Below, piece after piece: positions 34,334 to 44,723 of a DNA stretch of 64,000 bases. Source of the DNA: Eutypa lata (Eukaryota; Ascomycota; Sordariomycetes; Xylariales; Diatrypaceae); assembly GCA_022661535.1 (NCBI GenBank), contig JAKULF010000010.1, positions 2,232,001 to 2,296,000 on the forward strand. Reading direction: 5' to 3'. Each line of letters starts with the position of its first letter. Positions within the stretch are counted from its first letter, which is position 1. Under the pieces are notes generated by a model that made no database searches, was not told where the DNA came from, and was given only the letters and a program-made list of their open reading frames with translations. Both the position numbers and the translations under genes were made by a program.

Positions 34334-35812
34334 CTAACGCCTCTTCCTCGCATTCACATTCCGCCCAGCACCGACCTTAATCCTCCCGGGGCCTCCGCCC
34401 TTGCGATCCCCACTCAATATGCTAGGCAGGTAATCGTCATCCATCGCGTCCCGGCCCGAGGACGCCAGCTTCCTCTGCTCGTCCTTCTTCTTGACGTACT
34501 CCTTCTGGTCCTCGGCGAAGATCAGCTCGCGGCCCCAGCCGTTCTTCCCGCCGGAGTTGCGGCCGACGTCGTGGTGCAGCCGGCCGTTGGCGCTGCCGTG
34601 CACGGGCTTCGGCACGCTGTAGACGTTGCCGCGGTTGTTCCACTGGAAGTTGCGCTTGAGGTGCAGCGTGAAGGCGCCCGTGGCCTGGTCCGTCGACGCG
34701 CTGACCCGCGTGAGCGTCGGCTGCCCGCAGCGCGGGCAGAACTGCTTGCTCGTGTCCCGCGACACCTGGAAGCACCCGTGGCACCGCATCACCCACGTCT
34801 TGACCCGCGTGATCCGCGCTAGGGCGGGGGACACGAGGTTCAGGTTCATCCGCAGCAGCACGTTCTGCATCGCGTAATCTGATGTTAGGAGCGCTACTTG
34901 TAGGAACCGCTGGATCGGCTGCTGTGGCGATAAGGCTTGGTCTTGCTCTTGGTGCTTCTTGAGATTCGAGGGCGTGATCCAGCCTTCTTCATCGTCGTCG
35001 TCCTCATCCTCTTCTACAATTTCTGGCTTGTTTTCTGTAGAAGGTGACTCTTCTGTGTTCGCCTCTTCTGCGGTAGGTATCGGTTCTTCGGAAACACTGT
35101 CTTGCGTAGATGGCTTAGACTCTTCTAGGCTTAGAGATTCAAGCTGATGTGAAACCTCTGCCTGCTGTGTCACCGGCTCTGTCTCTGGTTGTGACTCCTC
35201 TTGTGTCTGATCTGGGACTTGCGCCTCTGACGAAGCATTTTCTGTAGAGTTCTCTGAACCCACCGGCTTCCCCGCCTTCGCCGGCGCACGTCCATTCACC
35301 CCCTTCTGTCCCGGGGTCTTTCTCAATCGCCAATCCCCACCATTGCGCTCACATTCGAGCTCGTACGCCAGCGCCATGAGCGCTATATCCGGCCTACTCA
35401 GGACGTCGAGATCACCCGTCCGCCGCGCGAAGTCGCGTACGAAGCGCACGCTCTCAGGTCTCGGTTCGCGCAGCTTCAAGAAAGGCACGAGAGTGGTCTG
35501 GACCCGGGTACGAGTCGCCGCATCGCGGATCTCGGTCTCGATGACGCTGGGGATCGTGTACAGCTCGTGCGCCTGCGCGAGAAGCGTGCTCACGGGCGGG
35601 TCGTTCTTGATCAATGGGCCGGCATCGAGAATTAGGCTGTGTATCGGTTTGGATGGAGCATCGGTGCTGGTTGTTGTATCGGCCGCCGGCCTCGTTCCTC
35701 CTGTTGTTGGTAGCGCGGCTGCTGGGGACTCGATAGAGGCGGTACTATTTTCAGGCGCAGGGATCGCTGCTGACGGCGTTGCCTGCTGCTGGGTGTTTAA
35801 TGTTGTTGCCAT
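34334..35812 (-). CDS. NOB1: 20S pre-rRNA endonuclease Nob1
   Basis: PIN-domain nuclease that makes the D-site cut giving the 18S rRNA 3' end in cytoplasmic pre-40S particles. Single exon, 492 residues. The N-terminal 55 residues are a Ser/Thr/Ala-rich extension. The PIN domain starts at L-I-L-D-A-G-P-L (Asp63) and continues with V-I-E-T-E-I-R-D and L-S-R-P-D-I-A-L. A long acidic Glu/Ser/Pro linker follows (about 190-290). The zinc ribbon has C-H-G-C and C-P-R-C pairs, then F-Q-W-N-N-R-G-N, typical of Nob1. The C-terminus is basic (A-R-K-R-R). Confidence 0.96.
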   Translation of the reverse strand: MATTLNTQQQATPSAAIPAPENSTASIESPAAALPTTGGTRPAADTTTSTDAPSKPIHSLILDAGPLIKNDPPVSTLLAQAHELYTIPSVIETEIRDAATRTRVQTTLVPFLKLREPRPESVRFVRDFARRTGDLDVLSRPDIALMALAYELECERNGGDWRLRKTPGQKGVNGRAPAKAGKPVGSENSTENASSEAQVPDQTQEESQPETEPVTQQAEVSHQLESLSLEESKPSTQDSVSEEPIPTAEEANTEESPSTENKPEIVEEDEDDDDEEGWITPSNLKKHQEQDQALSPQQPIQRFLQVALLTSDYAMQNVLLRMNLNLVSPALARITRVKTWVMRCHGCFQVSRDTSKQFCPRCGQPTLTRVSASTDQATGAFTLHLKRNFQWNNRGNVYSVPKPVHGSANGRLHHDVGRNSGGKNGWGRELIFAEDQKEYVKKKDEQRKLASSGRDAMDDDYLPSILSGDRKGGGPGRIKVGAGRNVNARKRR

Positions 35813-36868
35813 CTTATACGATCGACGGAAAATGTGCGAATCTCCTCGTGATGTTTCGTGACAAAAGGCTCAGTCTGTTCGATATGGGAATGGTGGTGGT
35901 GGGGTTAGACTACGGCCGCTTTAAATGTCTTGAAATGTGTGATATATTGGTGGGGTTCCCATTTCTCAAGAATATTTTGGCGGGGTTATTTGGCAGAACT
36001 ACCGAGACTTTCTCGGTGATAGTGGGGCAAAAGCCCGGCTAAGTTTCCGACCACCTGCAACGAACGTCTACAGGCTTCAATGTGTTACAGACCTACTTAC
36101 GCAGACCTACTTACTTATATATGTAGTGAGATATGAAAGATAAGTATCACTACTAGGAGGTAGGTATGCGAACAAGTTGGATGTCTACGAGCGATTGTCA
36201 TGAAAGGCATATTTACTTTGTATATAAGTAGGGCCATATTACATCAAAGCACCTCCGTATATTCCTTATTTCCCCTAATCCCAATATGCACAAGTATTTT
36301 CACCCCATCGTGGAAATCCACGAATGCTCGCTACTCTATTCAAGTCGTTATTTATAAACTTTCATTATATTGAAACTCAAATGATCTATATATAGCGTAA
36401 ATAATTAGTTAAGTAAGTATACATGTCTATCCGGAGATCATCTCCAGATTGTTGTCAGGATGCAGAGCAGAAACATTTAAGTTAGCTGAATAACTATTAC
36501 CCCAATCTAGAGAACCATTCAGGAGCCCAGTTGATACTTTACCTAACTTCTTTCACCTTAGGGGTCAGCGCAATGACTCTGCCGCTTCCCTGGTGCCTCA
36601 CTTGACAATGTTTTATCTATGTAATGCTTGTTCGAGCGCCGCGGGGCTGCATTACTGCCTACAATTAGGCCCACAAACGATCAACAAGTCACCGCCGTGT
36701 AGCGACTATAAGATCTCAGGCAAAGCAGCCTGTAATAACTCATGGTCATGGACTCTATATATCACCTAACAACATGACAATTGCTAGTCTGTAATATTTG
36801 TCTTGAAATTGTTCATAACACCCACGACCCCCCTGTATTTGAAATATATATAAGTCCCCCTACCCACC
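35813..36868. other. Divergent upstream region of NOB1 (-) and rvt (+)
   Basis: 1.06 kb. TATA-like ATATATATAAG at about 36843-36853. No gene seen. Confidence 0.4.
36843..36853 (+). promoter_or_regulatory. TATA-like run just upstream of rvt
   Basis: ATATATATAAG ends about 16 nt before the rvt start codon. If it acts as a TATA box, the transcript would start at or within the first codons, so a downstream start or a different promoter element is possible. Confidence 0.25.
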
Positions 36869-39682
36869 ATGGCGTCACCGACCTCAATCCTCTCCCGAAC
36901 CGTGCAGTCCATCTCCCTAACCAAGATCAAGGAGCTCGACAAGCAGCGAGACAAGTACACAGCCCGCAAAAGCGAAGTCCTAGCAGCCGCTGCCGCACAC
37001 CCAGAGGACATCCGCGAGCGGATCAAGCAGCTCCTACAGGGCCTCCAAGAGCTCTACCCCGAAGCCATAAACGAGGACAAGCAGCACCGCGTACCCAATG
37101 TGCGCCATTGGGTGAAGCAATCAGTCTACGATGCATCGGTGCCCGAGGAGACACTGCGGTCGGCCGAGGACTTGCTGCGCGATAAACTCGAGGTCCAGAG
37201 CCGCAGGCTCAACCTCGCACATCTGTACTCGCGCCTCGTGACGGAGTGGATGGACCCGTCATCGGCGCCTATGTGCGCTGAAACTGCTAGTGGTGGTTCT
37301 CAGTCGCTTCTAGAAGATCAGGAGGGCATTGGAGGATCCTTCGAGGTTGTGGAGGATCGACAGAAGCAGCGCCTGCAGGAGCTGTGCGATAAGTTCGAAC
37401 GCGTTGTGTTCGAACCTCTAGACTCGGTTGACGAGCAGCAGATCGAGCGGTACCTGCAAACCCTATTCGATAGCGACGATGCCAGCAAGGCGCTTAAGAG
37501 TCTCAAGAGGAGGCTCGACTACTCCGGGAAAAGTCTCATCAATAAGAAAGCGCCCTTCGACGAAGAGACCTTGAAGTGGTGCATCACGGGCCTACTCGCG
37601 GAGGATCTCCTCAGTGATGAAAAACAAGCCATCCTGCGCGACTTCCTGGAGAATAAAGTCGTCATGTCGGAGATCTGCGACGTTCTCAACATGCGATATA
37701 CGGACTTCGAGAACTGGGAGTGGCAGGCCGGCGAGGAGGGCATCCCCGTTCTGCCACGCCAGCAACTGAACGGAAAGTACCGCATATGGATGGACGAGGA
37801 TGTGCTGCAAGCCATCTTCATTCATTATGTCGGCATTGTGTGCTGTGTAGATACTAAAAGAGAGCTCGCTTGGTTCTTGTCGCCGTGGAACGACTATAGG
37901 AAGGTCTGGACATGGGAGGCCGGACCGAAGATGAGCAAGGCGGACAAGCTGCGCCGTACGTACTATCTGTCTACTGAAAAGTTTGATGAGAATTCCATTG
38001 AAACTCATAGAAAAAGTGACTACATGAAGTACTTTTTCTTGTCACAGTTGCCCTCCACCGTTACCACCATCGGCTCGAGGGGCGGTGGTAGCTACGACGA
38101 TGACGGTGGGGATGAGGAGGACCACACTAGCGGCAAACCGGCGACTGAGAACACGAACATTAAGCAGTTACTATTACGCAACTTAGCAACCGACGCTATT
38201 CTCCATCGGTCGCTACATGGTGAGGCAGCTGTCGTGCAGTCAGACCTCCAATGGTATGCTACAGGGCTATCGCACACGACCATCTTTACCATTATGCGGT
38301 TCTTCGGTTTCCCAGAAACCCTCATTGCATTCTTCAAGAAGGTGCTGGAGGCACCTTTGAATGTAGTTCGCTCCCCGGAAGACACATCCTCCAGTGGTCC
38401 GAGAGTTCGCAAGCGAGGCGTTCCTATGGCACACGCAGTTGAGAAATTCCTAGGCGAACTCGTCTTGTTCGTGATGGATCTTGCGGTTAACAAGGAGTCC
38501 GGTATGCTCTTGTACCGGCTCCATGACGACCTCTGGCTCTGTGGTAGTCCAGAGCGATGTAGCAAGGCATGGGAAGCCATGCAATCCTTTGCTAAAGTCA
38601 TGGGTCTGGAATTCAACATGCACAAAACAGGCTCGGTCTACCTAGGTCAAGACGACGCGCCACATCGCCCCGATGTTGTGTCCACGTTACCCAAGGGTAT
38701 AGTTAGAATTGGACACCTGATTTTGGATCCGACAAGCGGCGAATGGGTTCTCGATCAGGAACAGGTGGCTGCCCACATCAGTCAACTCGAGAAGCAGCTT
38801 GGTGCTTGTACAAGCGTTCTAGATTGGGTGCGAACTTGGAATAGCTGCATGGGGAGGTTCTTTGGACATACATTCGGCGAGCCGGCACACTGCTTTGGAA
38901 AGAAGCACGTGGAAAGCATTCTGAAGACCTACCAGAGCATGCAGAACACCCTATTCAGTACCCCAGTGTCGTCAGGGGGTCAATCTCACGACAGCCCTCA
39001 AAGTCACGGCAACGTCGTCCGATATCTTAAGGATAGAATTCAAGCCCGCTTTGGCGTCGCCGATATTCCAGATGCCTTCATCTTCCTTCCGGAACGTCTC
39101 GGCGGTCTTGGCCTACGGAACCCCTTCATATCCATGGTGAGCCTGCTCGACGGCTTCACCGAGGGCAGTGAAAACCCCGAAGACATGATGCGCCGTTTCT
39201 ACCGATTCGAGAAGGACGCGTACGATTACGCTAAGAAGCGCTTTGAAACGGCAGAGAGCGTCGACAAACGCCTCCGTCAAATCACCTGGAAATCCAACTC
39301 CAATAGCTATGAAGATAAGAAGGAGGCTATCTTCTGCGTGGTTGGCCCAGAAGAGCGGGACAAGTTCTTCAGCTTCGAGGAGTACACCCGCTGGCGCGAG
39401 ACAGCGGACTTACCCCTATCTATTGATACACTACTTCGTGATCCACCAGAAACTTCGGGGCCCGACCTTGATGATGAGGTGGACAGCATCCTCCGTCAGC
39501 TCCGTATTCAGCGCCACGGCGGTGACGCAAAAACTCAAGAGATACGGTGGGCTCTGCAGATGTATAGCGACGAGTTGAATGATAAGTATGGGGGATTGAG
39601 GCTACTAGAGGAAAAGTACTTACCTTTGGGGTTGTTGGGTATGATGAGGAAAAAGGCTGTAAGATGGAACATGATTTTGTAA
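36869..39682 (+). CDS. rvt: Cellular reverse-transcriptase-related protein (rvt family)
   Basis: Domesticated, non-mobile reverse transcriptase-related gene of the rvt class known from many fungi and a few other eukaryotes; its cellular role is unknown. Single exon, 937 residues. The charged N-terminus (S-I-L-S-R-T-V-Q-S-I then K-I-K-E-L-D-K-Q-R-D-K-Y) is likely coiled coil. RT motif A: Asp459 in Q-S-D-L-Q-W. Motif B-like: R-K-R-G-V-P-M-A. Motif C: Asp553-Asp554 in Y-R-L-H-D-D-L-W-L, the D-D-L-W form seen in rvt proteins rather than the Y-x-D-D of retroelements. Motif D-like: F-N-M-H-K-T-G-S. An acidic Gly/Asp insert lies near 410-425. All three catalytic aspartates are present. No endonuclease, integrase, LTR or flanking repeats are seen. 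Confidence 0.9.
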   Translation: MASPTSILSRTVQSISLTKIKELDKQRDKYTARKSEVLAAAAAHPEDIRERIKQLLQGLQELYPEAINEDKQHRVPNVRHWVKQSVYDASVPEETLRSAEDLLRDKLEVQSRRLNLAHLYSRLVTEWMDPSSAPMCAETASGGSQSLLEDQEGIGGSFEVVEDRQKQRLQELCDKFERVVFEPLDSVDEQQIERYLQTLFDSDDASKALKSLKRRLDYSGKSLINKKAPFDEETLKWCITGLLAEDLLSDEKQAILRDFLENKVVMSEICDVLNMRYTDFENWEWQAGEEGIPVLPRQQLNGKYRIWMDEDVLQAIFIHYVGIVCCVDTKRELAWFLSPWNDYRKVWTWEAGPKMSKADKLRRTYYLSTEKFDENSIETHRKSDYMKYFFLSQLPSTVTTIGSRGGGSYDDDGGDEEDHTSGKPATENTNIKQLLLRNLATDAILHRSLHGEAAVVQSDLQWYATGLSHTTIFTIMRFFGFPETLIAFFKKVLEAPLNVVRSPEDTSSSGPRVRKRGVPMAHAVEKFLGELVLFVMDLAVNKESGMLLYRLHDDLWLCGSPERCSKAWEAMQSFAKVMGLEFNMHKTGSVYLGQDDAPHRPDVVSTLPKGIVRIGHLILDPTSGEWVLDQEQVAAHISQLEKQLGACTSVLDWVRTWNSCMGRFFGHTFGEPAHCFGKKHVESILKTYQSMQNTLFSTPVSSGGQSHDSPQSHGNVVRYLKDRIQARFGVADIPDAFIFLPERLGGLGLRNPFISMVSLLDGFTEGSENPEDMMRRFYRFEKDAYDYAKKRFETAESVDKRLRQITWKSNSNSYEDKKEAIFCVVGPEERDKFFSFEEYTRWRETADLPLSIDTLLRDPPETSGPDLDDEVDSILRQLRIQRHGGDAKTQEIRWALQMYSDELNDKYGGLRLLEEKYLPLGLLGMMRKKAVRWNMIL

Positions 39683-40466
39683 TTGGTGTTGTTTGGAATG
39701 TCACATTGGCTCAAATTGAAGCTTGCTGGCAGCTATGTTGTCAGGAGTTTTTACTTATACAGAAACCTTTACTCTCATGAGAATACAAAGGTGAAATATT
39801 GAATTATACGTTCCTCATATTATTGGTCTCCTTGAGATGTTATTAGCTTGGCGCTCTTGGTTGTAGGTGTGCTAGGTAACGTTAGTTAGCTCTGTCGGGG
39901 CCTCGCAAGACAGCCACTGTTGGTAGAATTGCGCTCAGTCTTGTATCCTCGTTATAATTTTATCATTCTAGTATTTGTAATCCTTTTAAGATGTTGGCCT
40001 CCTTGAGATGTTGGTAGTTCGGCGCTCTTTTGGTTATAGGCTAGCCTCTAGTGTAGTGCTTCATTAAGCGCCGCTTACAGAGGAGTCTTGGCATCCTACG
40101 GCTCGTACCCCCTGTTCGGGTATTCTTGGCTACCTAGACACTAAAACTCGAGTACAACAAACAGACAACTACAAATATCGTAGATTATTAGTGCGAATAT
40201 CTAACTGCACTGGAAATTTAACTTGCACATCATACGTATGATGTGCTGTATTTTACATGTTTTACTAGACGCCCATATCACAGCGAGTCAGGCTGTGTAC
40301 GGAAGTTATTAATCCAAGCCGAGTCGCAATCAGTTTATGCGATCAACTGTTTTCCGCCTTCCGCATCCTCACCTCCCAACTTCTATCAATCTCTCAGCTT
40401 CTCCCACATTCACGCAACTCTAAACTCTTGCGCTCCTGTTACGTATTCAGGCATTAATTTACTGGA
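39683..40466. other. Intergenic with a short direct repeat
   Basis: 784 bp between rvt and the kinase gene. The only structure seen is the direct repeat at 39825-40040. Confidence 0.4.
39825..40040. repeat. Imperfect direct repeat, about 44 bp, two copies
   Basis: Copies at about 39825-39868 and 39996-40040 share CCTTGAGATGTT and GGCGCTCTT blocks in the same order and spacing. Origin unknown; perhaps decayed repeat sequence. Confidence 0.5.
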
Positions 40467-41977
40467 ATGTCTGACGTTTCCTCGTCTCACAGCTATGAAG
40501 AAGAAGAAGAAGATGATGATGATGATCGCTTCCTCCTTCCAAATGTTGGTGACACAGAAGAGGTTGAGAGATATGCGGCAGGCGGCTTCCACCCCGTTCA
40601 CTTGGGCGACACTTATGATGAGGGGAGGTATAGGATTGTGCACAAGCTAGGCGCCGGCGGTTTTGCTACTGTGTGGCTGGCACGAGATGAGAGAGAGAGA
40701 ACCTGGGTGGCTTTGAAAATTGTTTGTGCCGAACATTCTACATCGACCTGTGATAAAAATGTTCTTCTCCACCAGGGTGCTTCAGATCTTTGTAAGGGAC
40801 CCGAATTTGCTGCTGAGCTTCGACGGTTCACTATTGAAGGGCCAAACGGTCGCCATCTTTGTCTTGTTTTGCCCGTTCTCGGCCCATCCGCGTCTCAGCT
40901 GTCTTCAAACTTTGATTCTAGACTTAAGCCATGGCTTTCTCGAAGGGCTGGTTATCAAGCAGCAAAAGCGGTCGCTGCTATGCATGCGCAGGGTCTCTGT
41001 CACGGAGGTACGTTATTTACCTCTTCAGAGGTAGCTCCATCCCCTCGTTACTATTTCTTTTACTAAACTAACATATTCCAGACGTTACTACTGCGAACAT
41101 TCTCTTTACCCTATCAAGTATCGATAACCTCGAGGAAGCTGACATATACCGTTTATTTGGCTCGCCTGAGACTGGGGTACTTGAAACCCTCTCTGGCGAG
41201 CCAGCTGGTCCCGAGGCACCACGATATATCGTAAAAACGCTTGACTTTCTCTCTTCCACATCAAACATCATTGGTCACGATGTGAAACTCGTTGATTTCG
41301 ACCAATGTTTTGCTATTTCGTCCCCGCCCGAAAAGATGCTGGGCACTCCAGTTGAGTTTTTAGCACCAGAGCTGGCAGTCGGCTTGCCAGCCAGCCCCGC
41401 GAGCGACGTCTGGGCTCTTGGCTGTTGTATATTCCGGCTCCGATCTGGGGAGGGTCCGTTTTCGAGATACGAGGTCACTTCTCCTGCAGACCTCATGAGG
41501 ATCGTTTTCCAAACCCTGGGAGCGATGCCCCCGGAGTGGGAGGACACCCTCTGGGACTATGACGGACAGCCGACAAAGGACCCTAGCAAAGGCAAGCCGT
41601 TCGATCCATGGGAGGGCGAACGGTCCTTGAGAAACTTAGTATACCGGATATGGGATCAACCTGATGGTGATGCCATCCAAACGGGCAGGACCTGGCCAGA
41701 CCGCCCGATGTGGGGCGACGACCACAAGCCATTCCCCCCCTATTTTTGGAATATGGTATGGAAGCCCAGGGCCGTTAAGGTGGACAATGTCTACCTCACT
41801 GGCTACAACGACGTGGAGGAGGGCCTTCTAGAGCCAATGCCTAGGATCGACGACCATGAGGCCAGCTTACTTTATGACTTATTGTCTAAGATTTTCGTCT
41901 ACGACCCGAAGAGGCGACCGATGGCCAATGAGATACTCAACCACCCTTGGTTTCATATGGATGGCCAGCTTAATTGA
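40467..41977 (+). CDS. SRPK-like serine/threonine protein kinase
   Basis: Kinase related to SR-protein kinases (CMGC group); substrate unknown. Exons 40467-41007 and 41082-41977; 1437 nt, 478 residues. An acidic N-terminus is followed by the Gly-rich loop L-G-A-G-G-F-A-T-V (61-69) and the ATP lysine Lys84 in V-A-L-K-I. The catalytic loop, H-G-D-V-T-T-A-N-I-L-F, spans the intron (Asp181); it lacks the usual lysine two residues after the Asp, as in many fungal SRPK-like kinases. The metal motif is D-F-D rather than D-F-G. A-P-E-L and D-V-W-A-L-G-C follow. The C-lobe ends with L-N-H-P-W-F. The spacer typical of true SRPKs is short or absent. Activity is plausible, but the odd motifs leave doubt. 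Confidence 0.85.
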
Positions 41978-42307
41978 TGGAAGCTCCAGGTGGCAGAATA
42001 TGCAGTGGAATTGAATGATAAGTGGGCCAGCTACTTGTAGTTACTTCATATCTTACCGCCGTTAAAGGTGGTCAGCAACGGTTAAAAGGTTCATTCATAG
42101 TATATGAAGCTGGTTAATCCATCGTCTGCGACCATGTTAATCTCAGTTTTACTTGCACTGTGACATACTGTTCGTGTGTATAAGTCGTTGGACATCTTAT
42201 TTGAGTGGGCTAAGCGAGAGTTATTTATTTTTGGTGAAATCAGCTTTTAGCACCGAGCTGAAGATTCCCACATCCCGACATATACAGCTTCTCTAGATCT
42301 CCTACGT
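41978..42307. other. Spacer between convergent kinase and CorA-like genes
   Basis: 330 bp holding both 3' ends. Nothing else seen. Confidence 0.4.
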
Positions 42308-44120
42308 CTATAAGATACCCTGGGTGATCTTTGCTCTCTTTCTTTTCGATAGTACTGCCCAAGCTATTTGGATCACGATTGTGAGAATAGCTGTAGCCAC
42401 GACATATATCCAGGTCCACGGAGATATACGTGGTCGCTCGGCGTCCAGGAAATCGAAAAACGTCATTGAGAAGAAAGTCTTAGATCATTGTCAGTCAGTA
42501 AGCTTCCCCTAGACCTTTGAATGACTGACCGCGGTGAAAGTGGCAGGAAGGAATAGGATTGTGACAGCAGCAATCACCTGCATGGCCGCGCTGTCTCGTG
42601 CTGTTGCAACTGCAATAGCTCGGGAATCCTTGGCTACCTGGATCATTAGTTCATTATCTCGGCGACTTAGTTGCGCAAGCGTTCGCATTTCCTCGTTCTC
42701 TTTATGACTTTCTTCCGCGATGTTGTGAGATGCTCGAGCAATGTCTATATTGGTCAAATTATCCCGAGACGCAATAAGGCAATGGACCTAGATTACTTAG
42801 TTTATACCTTCTGGAAAATGATTAATATGAACTTCATACAGTTTGGCTTTGCGCTGCAGTTCGTTCTGTCAAATACTGGCAACGTGCTGCAATCCCAAGA
42901 TACCAGCTTCGAACATGCTGAAGCTTCAAAATGATATCGTATTGATCGTCGGTATGGGATGCAGGTTGATCTTCGCCAAGTTTTTCGATAAGTGACTCAG
43001 TAGTCTGAGTCATTTGTTGCACGAGATATGCTCCAGTTTCTGCCTGTAATTTAAGAAAAGCGAACCTACTCAGGAAACTGCTTAGATCGCGAGTGGTTGC
43101 AATCAAGTCTAAGCTCTTCCAATCCTGAGGGCTCTTATCTCCTCGCTCGTGCGAATAGTTGAATTGTCTCATTCCGGTAGCTGTTTCGATGGCGTGGATA
43201 CCATCCTGGCATTTTTTGATGGTAGCATTAAACCAGTGAGCTTGTAGCTCCATGGCTACGGTAGGAACTACCATCGGTCCATACGGTTGAGATGACATGG
43301 AGCCCAAGTACTCGAAGAGTTCTGATAATGACGAGGTTTCCGTTCCAAATAGTAGGACACGGGTCTTGCCGGTCTTGATGCTAAATCTCAAAGCTATTGA
43401 GAAGGCAGAGTAGGCTTTGTTTTGCTGAATAACAAATTCTGTGATTATGGATCAATGATAGATTCCATGGGATATAGAATTTTCACTCACGTGCGTTTTC
43501 CCACTCTTTGCCATCTACTTTACCCCTGGGCAGGACAGTACTGGTATACGTCGCCAAACCGGTATCATGGATGGTAAGAAATGTCGCAGGAAGATTAAAG
43601 ACTTGAATGATATGCTCAAACAATCCCTTAGAGATAGGCAGCGGCAGTTTTCCATTAAGTTCCGTGGCATGATTCGTAAATGCACTAGAAATCTTATTAT
43701 TTATTCTTTTAATAGATTAGCGCCAAGCTTACAGTATACACATATCCGGTTCAGTGTTACTCTGTCGTGAATAATTAGCAGGATATTTTATTTTATTTAA
43801 TTTTACTATTGTAAGAGACATGCCTTTTCGAGATTGTCAATATAGGTATACACGTCATGTTCGGACTTTAACGTCTTGCTATTCGGAAAGAGTGGTCGCG
43901 AGCCTGTCTGGTTTAAGGGGTTAGGCAATCTGCATTAAGGGGAAAAAATACTCTAAAACTCGATCGTTTAGTAATATTGTTTAAATGTTCATACCTGGAT
44001 ACCAGAGTGAAATGCAAGACATTGACTGAACTCGCCAAAAACCCCTGGTTTCTTGCTAAGAGAAGTAGAAAGCCAAGCCCACCTTGACATGATGGAAATA
44101 AGAACTGTACCGAGGAACAT
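42308..44120 (-). CDS. CorA-like transmembrane-domain protein beside the NLR gene
   Basis: Second CorA-like membrane protein in the window. Model: exons 44120-43995, 43907-43824, 43761-43733, 43684-43491, 43438-42840, 42787-42530 and 42478-42308; 1461 nt, 486 residues, frame intact through six introns. The intron after exon 2 starts GCATGT, a GC-AG intron. An alternative start is the in-frame ATG at 44090. A mostly helical cytosolic part ends in a run of charged heptad-like residues. The first helix reads I-L-F-L-P-A-T-F-T-A, then F-F-S-M-T-F-F-D-F. The second helix follows P-W-T-W-I-Y-V-V-A-T. A basic tail (S-K-R-K-R) ends the protein. No GMN loop is seen. It diverges from the NLR gene across 603 bp. 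Confidence 0.8.
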
Positions 44121-44723
44121 CTGGAAAAGATAAAACATAGAACAGTCTTGTTGAACTTTGAGCTAGGTTTATATAATTAAGAGTTGATTTGTTTTCCGTT
44201 AAATTAAAACTGGCCTATTTCGTTGGTTGGGCTGTGTTTGCATGATGGGGTGGCTTAGATCGTAAGCCTAGCTGTGCATTAAGAGGCTCGGGAAGTGGAG
44301 GTAGGTAACGGCAGCGGTTCTATTGGTCTACCTCTCTATTTGGAGACCTGAGGTCGCATGATATGCGTGTCTATGGTCGTTACAGTGTAGCGATGATTAG
44401 GGGAGGGGCGGATGTGGCGTAAAGTCAGCGATACGTTTGGCCATTTGGGTTGCATTTACATTAGGAGGGCGCTTAGCTCAGGCAGACACGCAGTTTTGGT
44501 ATACAAGGCTCTTTAGGTATTTATTACACTTCCTTCCTACTCCCATATCCCCGATCGGTATCATCTCATTTTCCTCCCACGGATAACTCTTACCATCTGT
44601 CTATCTATGACTAGTAAAGTCTACCAAGTATACATGCTAGCCATACTATTCCTCACTTTCAACCTAGAGCCAAATTCACTATTGCTTATTATCAGGGCAC
44701 GCCAAAAATCAAGATAGTCATCC
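44121..44723. promoter_or_regulatory. Bidirectional upstream region between CorA-like (-) and NLR (+)
   Basis: 603 bp separating two divergent start codons. No open frame of note. It could co-regulate both genes; no binding motif is claimed. Confidence 0.45.
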
